Below, piece by piece: positions 21,755 to 29,114 of a DNA stretch of 33,016 nt. The position numbers and the translations under genes are program-made. The stretch comes from Mageeibacillus sp. UBA1046 (lineage in GTDB: Bacteria; Bacillota; Clostridia; Saccharofermentanales; DTU023). The stretch's first letter is position 1, and each line of letters begins with the position of its first letter. The stretch covers positions 406 through 33,421 of the forward strand of contig DCDV01000022.1 of the NCBI GenBank assembly GCA_002316595.1. The letters run 5' to 3'. The notes below the pieces were generated by a model that was not told the origin of the DNA, did not search any database, and saw only the letters and a list, made by a program, of their open reading frames with translations.

Positions 21755-23179
21755 CTATTGGTCAAAAAGATTGACCAGGGTCTTAACGTGGACTCCGGTT
21801 GCTCCTAAGGGCAGATAGTGCTGCTCCTTGCTTAAAAAGGCAGTTCCGGCAATATCCAGATGCACCCAGGGTTTCTCTTCGTGCACGAAAGCGCCGACAA
21901 ATTGTCCCGCTGAGATCGTGCCGCCCAAACGGCCGCCTGAGTTCATGATATCCGCGATCTTGGATTCATTGCGCTTGGCGAAATCCTTGTCATTTGGCAG
22001 TTCCCAGATTCTCTCACCTGCAGCGTCAGCAGCTTCCTTGATCTCAGCTAAAAATACGGCGTTATTGGTAACAGCGCCGGAATATTCTTCGCCCAGAGCG
22101 ATCAGGCAGGCGCCTGTAAGCGTAGCCAGATCAATTACTCGCTCACAGCCGAGCTGATTAGTGGCGTAATGCACGGCATCCGCCAGTGTGAGACGCCCTT
22201 CCGCGTCAGCGTTGTCCACTTCAATTGTTTTCCCGGCCAGAGACTGGATAATATCGCCAGGCTTGTACGAGCTTCCGGAGATCAAGTTCTCACAGGCCGC
22301 GATCACACCGGTGACATTAGTCTGCGGCTTAATTTGGCCCAAAGTGAGCATCGTGCCGATAACCGTAGCAGCTCCGGCCATGTCGCTGTTCATTGTCTTC
22401 ATGCCGTCAGATGGCTTGAGCGAATAACCGCCGGCATCATAAGTCAGACCCTTGCCGACCAGGCCGGTACATTTATCACTCTCGGGATCTCCCTTATATT
22501 CCATCACGATCAGACGCGGACGCTTATCCGATCCCTGACCGACACTGAGGAAAGCGTGCATGCCGATTTCGCGGATCTCATCTTCCTCATAGACAGTAAC
22601 TTTAATCCCCAGAGGCTCCAGTGCCTCCTGAGCCCTCTTAGCCAAAGTCTCAGGATAAATAACATTCGAGGGCTCGTTAACAAGATCACGCGCCAAAAAG
22701 ACACCGGTCATGAGCAGTTCTGCCCGTTTAACACCTGCTTCAGCATCCTCTGCCCTGCCCTCAACCAAAGACAGATTAACAGTAATCTCCGGATGCTCCT
22801 TTTTCTCGCTCTGGTATTTATCAAAGCGGTATGTCGACTGCAAAAAGCCCTCCGCGACCGCCTCTGAGCTTTTCAGATTGGTCAGGTCATAAAGCATCGG
22901 CAGTTTGACTTCCACCTCAGTCAAACGATGCTTACTCAAGAGCTGCCCGACATTATAAAAGCTTTCCCGCAGCTCGTTATAGCCAAGCTTGCCCAGCTCG
23001 CCCAGACCAACCAGAATATGTCCGGCGCCTTCCAGCGAGGGGAAGAAAAACACTTCGCCCATCTTGCCCTTGAAATCAACTTTTTCCTTAGCATACTCCA
23101 GGCTGGGGGTTGACTTTGTCTGATCTGAAAAAACTAACTCGGTGGTAACGCCACCGCTGCCGTTAACTACAAATTTCAT
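21755..23179 (-). CDS. pepA: Leucyl aminopeptidase (M17)
   Basis: A cytosolic two-metal aminopeptidase of 474 residues that removes N-terminal residues from peptides. The N-terminal macro-like domain is followed by the catalytic domain with GKGLTYDAGGYSLKPSDGM, MNSDMAGAATVIG and NADAEGRLTLADAVHYA, holding the metal-binding lysine, aspartates and glutamate and the catalytic arginine. The ATG at 23179 has AGGAG eight bases upstream and gives MKFVVNGSGGV; an in-frame start at 23215 has no ribosome binding site. Motif divergences (MNSDM rather than MKSDM) are mild. It begins a small operon with the methyltransferase. Confidence 0.93.
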   Translation of the reverse strand: MKFVVNGSGGVTTELVFSDQTKSTPSLEYAKEKVDFKGKMGEVFFFPSLEGAGHILVGLGELGKLGYNELRESFYNVGQLLSKHRLTEVEVKLPMLYDLTNLKSSEAVAEGFLQSTYRFDKYQSEKKEHPEITVNLSLVEGRAEDAEAGVKRAELLMTGVFLARDLVNEPSNVIYPETLAKRAQEALEPLGIKVTVYEEDEIREIGMHAFLSVGQGSDKRPRLIVMEYKGDPESDKCTGLVGKGLTYDAGGYSLKPSDGMKTMNSDMAGAATVIGTMLTLGQIKPQTNVTGVIAACENLISGSSYKPGDIIQSLAGKTIEVDNADAEGRLTLADAVHYATNQLGCERVIDLATLTGACLIALGEEYSGAVTNNAVFLAEIKEAADAAGERIWELPNDKDFAKRNESKIADIMNSGGRLGGTISAGQFVGAFVHEEKPWVHLDIAGTAFLSKEQHYLPLGATGVHVKTLVNLFDQ

Positions 23180-23230
23180 CTGAAACTCTCCTGTAAATAT
23201 TATTAAATCCAACATTGTAAATAGAATATA

Positions 23231-23261
23231 TCAATTGTAGCAGAGTTTCCCCCGCTGTTGT
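23231..23261 (-). promoter_or_regulatory. Conserved AAACTCTGCTAYAATTGA element before pepA
   Basis: The minus strand reads AACAGC, GGGGG, then AAACTCTGCTACAATTGA. The same 18-base element, with TATAAT in place of TACAAT, is upstream of ileS at 27870-27853, also preceded by AACAGC. The TGCTACAAT core resembles an extended -10 box (TG-N-TATAAT). No matching -35 was found. Confidence 0.5.
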
Positions 23262-23397
23262 TACGATTAAAAAGTGATTTATTGAAGACGATTATCTATT
23301 GGCTCCGGCACATAGAATGGGTACACGTTTGCTGAAGTTTTAGCTGAAATTTCAAGCAAAAGGCCAAACACTAAGTTTATGCGTTGCAATTCAGCCA

Positions 23398-23493
23398 GTC
23401 AGTTGGCAGACATCAATCCGGGCAGCATGTCCGGCCAGTCAGGAAGTCAGTTTGCAGACGTCAATCCAGGCAGTAGGCCGGGCGTGAAATTCC
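23398..23493 (-). repeat. 48-bp repeat copying the ybaK-like gene 3' end
   Basis: The last 48 bp including the ybaK stop region (23446-23493) and a downstream copy (23398-23445), about 75 percent alike. GTCAGTTTGCAGACGTCAAT pairs with GTCAGTTGGCAGACATCAAT. The copy starts directly after the gene's repeat unit and is in the same orientation. Confidence 0.85.
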
Positions 23494-23909
23494 AGTTCAG
23501 TCAGAGAAAGTTCTATCGCGCTGCGATCATTCCCCGCTGCCGGATATAATATCTGATTGGCCTTGAGAGATTCATCAAAATATACAATAACGCCTTCTTT
23601 AACGGCAAAGGGGCATACCTCGCCAATGTTGTGGCCAATGTAATCTTCGACTTTGTCAGCCGGAATCATTTTAGCTTTTTCATTGAACTGAGCTTTATAT
23701 TTAGGATTATCAATTCTGGCATTGCCGGCGCATAAAATAAGTATGGGTTTACCCTCCACCAGGAATGCCATAGTCTTGACAATTTGCTGTGCTGCGCAGC
23801 CCACAGCGGCGGCAGCAAGTTCGACAGTTGCGCTGGACTTATCAAATTCCAGAATTCTGTCTTCGAGGCCAGTGCCGGCAAAATAATTTTTCACATCAGA
23901 ACACGACAT
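23439..23909 (-). CDS. YbaK/EbsC-family aminoacyl-tRNA deacylase-like protein
   Basis: The family hydrolyses misacylated tRNAs (for example Cys-tRNA(Pro)) in trans. The 156-residue product has the YbaK core: QQIVKTMAFLVEGKPILILC with the conserved lysine K45, RIDNPKYKAQFNEKAKMIPAD, GHNIGEVCPFAVKEGVIVYF and the C-terminal IELSLTELEF. The ATG follows the queT stop immediately (TAAATG) with AGGA upstream. Grouping behind ileS and queT suggests a link to tRNA quality, but the specific tRNA is unknown. It could be YbaK, EbsC or ProX-like. Confidence 0.85.
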   Translation of the reverse strand: MSCSDVKNYFAGTGLEDRILEFDKSSATVELAAAAVGCAAQQIVKTMAFLVEGKPILILCAGNARIDNPKYKAQFNEKAKMIPADKVEDYIGHNIGEVCPFAVKEGVIVYFDESLKANQILYPAAGNDRSAIELSLTELEFHARPTAWIDVCKLTS

Positions 23910-24470
23910 TTATTTCCTCAGCTGGCCGGTGCGGCGCAGTGTTATTAAGAGCGGTAAGCCCAAGGCAAAGATCACCAGCGTTTGTGTCAGAGCAATCGAT
24001 CCGACCGAACCTAAAACTAGCGGCAAGGTAATCTCATCCAAAAGCAGGCAAGGCAGATAAACTCCCACAGTAAAGGCATTAACAATAATCGGCGGCAGCA
24101 GCGCCGGGATATGACGCCAGCTCAATTTCAGTCTGCTTGTCTCCCCTGCAGATTGATCGGTTTGCCAGGGAGCTCCGAGCTTATAGCTGAGATAAGCAGC
24201 CAGAAGAGTGGCCAGGCTGCCGCCCAGTATATCTACGATGCCAAGACTTTGTGGATTAAGCAGATTTGCCAGCAGGCAGCCGACAAAGACTCCCGGGATC
24301 GCAGCGGCATTCAGTATCGGCAGCACAGTCAGAGCCTCCGCTAAACGAAACTGCAAGATGCCAAAGGAGATCTGAGCAAAAGGCAGGGTCAGCAGCACAT
24401 ACAGCGCTGCAATGATCCCTGCCAAGGTCAAATCATTAACTGAAAACTTTTTAGCTGCGGGTTTTTCCAT
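23910..24470 (-). CDS. queT: QueT-type queuosine precursor ECF transporter S component
   Basis: A 186-residue membrane protein with five to six hydrophobic segments. LPFAQISFGILQFRLAEALT, AAIPGVFVGCLLANLLNPQS and DILGGSLATLLAAYLSYKLG are the QueT signature. QueT is the substrate-binding subunit of an ECF transporter that imports queuosine precursors, used to modify the anticodon of tRNAs for Asn, Asp, His and Tyr. The shared energy module is not in this window. It starts nine bases after the ileS stop with no clear ribosome binding site, so it is translationally linked. No preQ1 riboswitch is possible in that gap. Confidence 0.85.
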   Translation of the reverse strand: MEKPAAKKFSVNDLTLAGIIAALYVLLTLPFAQISFGILQFRLAEALTVLPILNAAAIPGVFVGCLLANLLNPQSLGIVDILGGSLATLLAAYLSYKLGAPWQTDQSAGETSRLKLSWRHIPALLPPIIVNAFTVGVYLPCLLLDEITLPLVLGSVGSIALTQTLVIFALGLPLLITLRRTGQLRK

Positions 24471-24479
24471 GAAAGGGGT

Positions 24480-27400
24480 CTAAACAGGCACTCTTTCAAC
24501 TAACAAGGTCACATCATGACCGTTAATATTCCACTTTGTGCCTTCGCGATTACCCAGCTCCAGAATTTCCAGCGCCAGAATATCTGTTGAGATCATCTCT
24601 TCGTGCTTAGCCAGCACAGCCTCTATCTCATCGTCAGCTTGATAATAAAGTCGAATTCTGTCCAAAACTTCAAAGCCGGCTTCCTTTCGCATATTCTGCA
24701 CTTTGCTGACGATCTCGCGCATCAGGCCTTCTTCGATCAATTCAGCAGTCAGCTCAGTTGCTAAGGCAACGTTCAGATTCGCGTACGACTCAGCAGCGTA
24801 ACCCGCAGCTGACTGCTCTTCGATCAGAAGGTCTTCTTCTTTCAGCTCATAGGCAGTGCCGCCTATCTCCAAAGTAATATACCCCTTATCTTTCAGCTCA
24901 CTCATAGTCTCACGGCCGGGCAGCTCCGCCAGCATTTTCTGCGCTGCGGGTATATCCTTGCCCATTCTCTGACCCAGCGTTCTAAGCTGCGGCTTGAAGC
25001 TGTAATCGAGCAGTTCTCCCGCTCCCTCCAGCCATCTCAGCTTCTTAATATTTAGCTCATCCAAAACGATCTCAACATACTCATCAGAGAGCCTCTCATC
25101 GGATACAACCAGAATCTCACTTAAGGGCTGGCGGTTCTTTATCGCAGAAGCATTTCGCGCGGCGCGGCCCAGTACGACAATATCCAGCACCAGCTTCATC
25201 TGCTGCTCGAGATCCTTGTCGATCAGATCTTCTCTGTACCCGGGGAAGTCTGCCAGGTGAACACTCTCCGGCGCTCCTTTGATCCTCTTGCCGATCAGGT
25301 TCTGGTAGATGGTCTCAGTGGTAAACGGTATAAATGGCGCCGCCAGCAGGATCAGATTCTTCAGGACCGTAAACAGTGTCATATATGCATTGACCTTGTC
25401 CTGCGGCATTTCCGGACCCCAGAAGCGCTCTCTGTTGCGTCTGACATACCAGTTCGACAGCTCATCGGTAAAGTCCTGCAGAGCTCTGGCAGCGTAGAGA
25501 ATATCGTATTTTTCCAGCCTGGTGTCAACTTCTTTGATCAGACTGTGCAGGCGTGAGAGGATCCAGCGATCCATAACACCCAGCAGGTCATAATCGAGCT
25601 GATACTCCTGCGGGTCAAAATTATCGATATTGGCGTAGAGCACGTAGAAGGCATAGGTATTCCAGATCGTGCCCATAAAGCGCCTTTTACTCTCATTTAC
25701 CGCTTCTTCCGAGAAGCGCGAAGGCAGCCAGGGCTGGCTGTTGACATAGAAGTACCAGCGCACGGCATCGGCGCCTTCCTTTGCGAGAATATCCCAGGGA
25801 TCGACAACATTGCCGATATGCTTGGACATTTTAATGCCGTCCTTGTCCTGCACATGCCCCATGACGATACAGTTTTTATAGGTCTCTTGCCCGAAGAGCA
25901 GATTGCTGATCGCATGCAGCGAGTAAAACCAGCCGCGCGTCTGATCAACAGCTTCAGAGATAAAATCGGCTGGGTAAGTGTAATTGAAGAGCTCCTGATT
26001 CTCAAAGGGATAATGATGCTGAGCAAAAGGCATGGCGCCGGAATCAAACCAGCAGTCAATAACTTCCGGCTCGCGCTGCATGGTTCCCTGACATTCAGGG
26101 CAGTTTATATGCACTTCGTCTACATACGGTTTATGCAGTTCTATATCGTCAGGACAGTTATCTGACAGCTCTTTCAGCTCTGCGATACTGCCGATAGCTA
26201 TCTGGTGATTGCAATCCTTATTCTGACAGGTCCAGATCGGCAGCGGCGTGCCCCAGTAACGTTCGCGGCTGATAACCCAGTCCACGACCGACTCGAGAAA
26301 ATTGCCGAAACGTCCCTTGCCGATAGATTCAGGAAACCAGTTGATGCGTTCGTTGGTCTCCATAAGCTGGTCTCTCAGCGCCGTCATGCGGATAAACCAG
26401 TTGGTTCTGGCGTAGTAGATCAGGGCGGTGTCGCAGCGCCAGCAGAAAGGATAACTATGCGTGAAATCAATACTGGAAATCAATTTGCCGTCTTGTTTCA
26501 GTTTCTCGATAATGCCTTTATCTGCATCTTTTACGAAGACGCCTGCGAAATCGGTCACATCCTCCGGGAAGGTGCCGTCCAGATTAACTAACTGCACAAA
26601 AGGCAGGTTGTATTCGCGTCCCAGGCGGGCGTCATCCTCACCAAAGGCCGGCGCGATATGAACTATACCGGTACCTTCAGTCAAAGTGACAAAAGGATCC
26701 GAGACGACATACCAGGCTTTCTTCTCCAGCTGGCCGACCGTTTTGTGGGCATAAGGCAGGATCGGCTCATAATCAAGCCCCACCAGCTCACTGCCCGGCA
26801 TAATCTCGACAACCTCGGCCTCTTCGCCGAAGACCGTGTTCATAAGCGCCTTCGCGCAATAATAATAGATATCCTTTTTGGTGCCATCGACATCGTGCGG
26901 CATTTTGAGCAGGACATAGTCCTCATCGGCGTTGACGCAGAGGGCGACATTGGAGGGCAAGGTCCAGGGCGTAGTGGTCCAGGCGGAAAGATAGGTATCG
27001 TCTTTACCCGCCACCTTGAAACAGATATAGATGGATTCTTCCTCGACATCCTTGTAGCCCTGAGCAACTTCGTGACTGGAGAGCGCAGTACCGCAGCGCG
27101 GGCAATAAGGCACGATCTTGTGGCCCTTGTAGAGCAGATCCTTTTTCCAGATCTCCTTCAGCGCCCACCAGATTGATTCTATATAGTCATTCTCGTAAGT
27201 TATATAGGGATTCTCCATATCGGCCCAGAAGCCGACACGTTCAGAGAGCTCTTCCCACTCAGTTTTATAGGTCCAGACGCTTTTCTTGCATTCTTCAATG
27301 AACGGCTCAATGCCGTAGGCTTCGATCTCCTCTTTGCCGTTGATGCCAAGCTTCTTCTCAACCTCCAGCTCCACCGGCAGTCCATGAGTATCCCAGCCGG

Positions 27401-27647
27401 CTTTGCGCGGAACATGGTAACCTTTCATCGTACGATAGCGGGGAATCAAGTCTTTTATAACGCGGGTCAGGACATGCCCGATATGAGGCTTGCCGTTAGC
27501 AGTAGGCGGGCCCTCGTAAAAGGTGAATTCCGGGCTGCCTTCTCTCTCTGAGACTGATTTCTCAAAGATCTCCTGCTCGCGCCAGAACTCGAGAACTTTA
27601 CGTTCACGATCCTGAAAGTCAAGATTGCTGTCAATTTTTTCGTACAT
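24480..27647 (-). CDS. ileS: Isoleucyl-tRNA synthetase, type 2
   Basis: Charges tRNA(Ile) in the cytoplasm. The 1055-residue protein has the HIGH motif (residues 55-58, GKPHIGHVL), the CP1 editing domain with AWTTTPWTLPSNVALCVN, the KMSKH motif (606-610), and an anticodon-binding domain. The eukaryote-like architecture of type-2 IleS is suggested by the insert segments (CQNKDCNHQI, CPECQGTM); type 2 enzymes are poorly inhibited by mupirocin. The ATG at 27647 has GAGGTGA about 6-9 bases upstream. It has its own consensus promoter and a leader of about 170 nt without a recognisable T-box. The operon continues into queT and ybaK. Confidence 0.96.
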   Translation of the reverse strand: MYEKIDSNLDFQDRERKVLEFWREQEIFEKSVSEREGSPEFTFYEGPPTANGKPHIGHVLTRVIKDLIPRYRTMKGYHVPRKAGWDTHGLPVELEVEKKLGINGKEEIEAYGIEPFIEECKKSVWTYKTEWEELSERVGFWADMENPYITYENDYIESIWWALKEIWKKDLLYKGHKIVPYCPRCGTALSSHEVAQGYKDVEEESIYICFKVAGKDDTYLSAWTTTPWTLPSNVALCVNADEDYVLLKMPHDVDGTKKDIYYYCAKALMNTVFGEEAEVVEIMPGSELVGLDYEPILPYAHKTVGQLEKKAWYVVSDPFVTLTEGTGIVHIAPAFGEDDARLGREYNLPFVQLVNLDGTFPEDVTDFAGVFVKDADKGIIEKLKQDGKLISSIDFTHSYPFCWRCDTALIYYARTNWFIRMTALRDQLMETNERINWFPESIGKGRFGNFLESVVDWVISRERYWGTPLPIWTCQNKDCNHQIAIGSIAELKELSDNCPDDIELHKPYVDEVHINCPECQGTMQREPEVIDCWFDSGAMPFAQHHYPFENQELFNYTYPADFISEAVDQTRGWFYSLHAISNLLFGQETYKNCIVMGHVQDKDGIKMSKHIGNVVDPWDILAKEGADAVRWYFYVNSQPWLPSRFSEEAVNESKRRFMGTIWNTYAFYVLYANIDNFDPQEYQLDYDLLGVMDRWILSRLHSLIKEVDTRLEKYDILYAARALQDFTDELSNWYVRRNRERFWGPEMPQDKVNAYMTLFTVLKNLILLAAPFIPFTTETIYQNLIGKRIKGAPESVHLADFPGYREDLIDKDLEQQMKLVLDIVVLGRAARNASAIKNRQPLSEILVVSDERLSDEYVEIVLDELNIKKLRWLEGAGELLDYSFKPQLRTLGQRMGKDIPAAQKMLAELPGRETMSELKDKGYITLEIGGTAYELKEEDLLIEEQSAAGYAAESYANLNVALATELTAELIEEGLMREIVSKVQNMRKEAGFEVLDRIRLYYQADDEIEAVLAKHEEMISTDILALEILELGNREGTKWNINGHDVTLLVERVPV

Positions 27648-27826
27648 TAAATGTCACCTCGTATTGTATAGTTGCGCAAAATAAGTTACATAGCAGTCGG
27701 TTCGAGTCCAACACAAGAGCAAAGATAAATCCCTTGAATATTTGTATCATTGTTTTATTGGATCGATCTCAACCCGAAACCAAAATATTGCCTAATCCGC
27801 AACATATTTCAAGTCCATGTTGGGAA
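27648..27826 (-). other. Leader of ileS without canonical T-box; T-arm complement
   Basis: Between promoter and ileS are about 170 transcribed bases. I searched for the T-box core (TGG-N-ACCGCG or close variants) and did not find it. At 27709-27699 the leader reads GGACTCGAACC, the complement of a typical tRNA T-arm (GGTTCGAGTCC). CAACAT/ATGTTG can pair at 27822-27800. No coding frame is seen. Confidence 0.4.
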
Positions 27827-27856
27827 ATTATAGTTATCCAAGCTTCCAACTGTCAA
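27827..27856 (-). promoter_or_regulatory. ileS promoter, consensus
   Basis: Minus-strand -35 TTGACA (27856-27851) and -10 TATAAT (27832-27827) separated by 18 bp. This is fully consensus in both boxes. The shared element at 27870-27853 overlaps the -35. The expected transcript start is near 27820. Confidence 0.8.
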
Positions 27857-28116
27857 TTATAGCAGAGTTTTGCTGTTATTCACGCTTAGATTATCCCGGA
27901 CAGCTGAGGATTCTCCCGCAGGATGGCCGCAGCCATGGCCATTCTTTAATCTTTCGGTGTTCCTTACCGTACTTTATTGTAATATTGAAGAAATGATGCT
28001 CCGGGATGCTGCGAAGCCTGGATGCTCTGATTGACGTCCAAGACCCTATAGATCAGCCGGTCTCTGCCGGCAAACAAGATTGTCGCTGCGGGATGCCGGC
28101 GGGAGGTTAAGATAAT
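27857..28116 (+). other. Intergenic stretch before the phosphoesterase
   Basis: About 260 bp between the ileS promoter and the phosphoesterase start. ATGGCC and GGCCAT form a perfect 6-bp stem near 27923-27942, followed by the T-rich TTCTTTAAT. GCCGG/CCGGC forms a hairpin near 28058-28074, and a second GCCGGC lies just before the ribosome binding site, so the two could pair alternatively. No gene or clear promoter is seen. Confidence 0.35.
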
Positions 28117-29055
28117 TTGGATATTGTTTTGTATGTTATTTACAATCTGATTGCTTTTGCCATTGTCTGTCTTCTATATGGCTTCCTGGTTGAGCCTTTC
28201 CGCTTAAAACAGACTGATTACAAGATAAAGCTTGCAGGCTTGCCTGAGCAATGGCAAGGCCGCAAGATCGCCTTTTTCTCAGATATTCACGCCGGATCAT
28301 TCTACACCCCTTCCCTGTTTGGCAACGCGGTGACCAAGGTAATGGAAAACAGACCTGACCTTATTTTAATCGGCGGAGACTTCATTGAAGAGAGAACCAA
28401 TATTAAAAATGAACGTTTCAGAAGCGATCTGTCAGATCAGCTGGCGAGACTGAAAGCCCCTCTGGGATGTTTCGCAGTTTTTGGCAATCACGACGCTGAG
28501 ACAGCTGAAAACATAAGCTATGTCACAGAGCTGCTCAAGGATGCCGGTATTTCCCTTTTATCCAATGATGCGGTAACCATAGATGGCGTAATCCTGGCCG
28601 GTCTGGAAGAGTCCTACCATCAAAAACCGGATTTACAGGCAGCGATGCAGAAACTCGGGATCGAGGAACCAGGTAGCGATGATAACTCGATCAGTTCAGT
28701 AGGTGAAAATCAGGCCGGCGCACAAAATGACTCTCAAGACATTGCTTTAGAAATTACAGAAGAAAACAACCACCAAGATCTCTGTCGCATCATTATGGTT
28801 CATCAGCCGGATCATCTGCCGACACCGGAAGCGACATCAGATACGGATTTGATTTTGTCCGGTCACAGCCACAAGGGCCAGATAACTCTGTTCGGCTTGC
28901 CCATATATACTGTAGATGGCGGCAGAGAGCGTATCTACGGTCATTATGATCTTCCCGGCGGAGCTCAGCAGATCACCACTTCAGGTCTGGGGACAGTGCA
29001 TATCTATGCCCGCTTCTTTGCGATGCCGGAAATCACGATTATTGAACTATCTTAA
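28117..29055 (+). CDS. YkuE-type membrane-anchored metallophosphoesterase
   Basis: A 312-residue calcineurin-like phosphoesterase anchored by one N-terminal hydrophobic segment (residues about 4-25). Metal-binding motifs in order: FFSDIHAG (D56, H58), IGGDF (D88), FGNHDAE (N124, H125, D126), IIMVHQPDHLP and LSGHSHKGQI. About 35 acidic, low-complexity residues (EEPGSDDNSISSVGENQAGA and following) are inserted between the third and fourth motifs. The start is TTG at 28117, with GGGAGG ten bases upstream and no nearby ATG. Related proteins in B. subtilis act on phospho-lipid or UDP-sugar-like substrates; the substrate here is unknown. Confidence 0.85.
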   Translation: MDIVLYVIYNLIAFAIVCLLYGFLVEPFRLKQTDYKIKLAGLPEQWQGRKIAFFSDIHAGSFYTPSLFGNAVTKVMENRPDLILIGGDFIEERTNIKNERFRSDLSDQLARLKAPLGCFAVFGNHDAETAENISYVTELLKDAGISLLSNDAVTIDGVILAGLEESYHQKPDLQAAMQKLGIEEPGSDDNSISSVGENQAGAQNDSQDIALEITEENNHQDLCRIIMVHQPDHLPTPEATSDTDLILSGHSHKGQITLFGLPIYTVDGGRERIYGHYDLPGGAQQITTSGLGTVHIYARFFAMPEITIIELS

Positions 29056-29114
29056 CTAATGGCGGGCTGAAATAATTCCGATTAAATACACTTTCCGCAC
29101 TTTTTTCAGAAACC

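Noticed and set aside
22169..22867. Open frame of 232 codons on the plus strand
   Set aside because: It is fully antisense to pepA, whose catalytic motifs are intact; no ribosome binding site.
27670..27720. tRNA gene on the plus strand suggested by GGTTCGAGTCC
   Set aside because: Only a T-arm-like part is present; no acceptor, D-arm or anticodon arm could be folded upstream.
27648..27826. T-box riboswitch before ileS
   Set aside because: No core T-box sequence or terminator/antiterminator pair could be found by eye.
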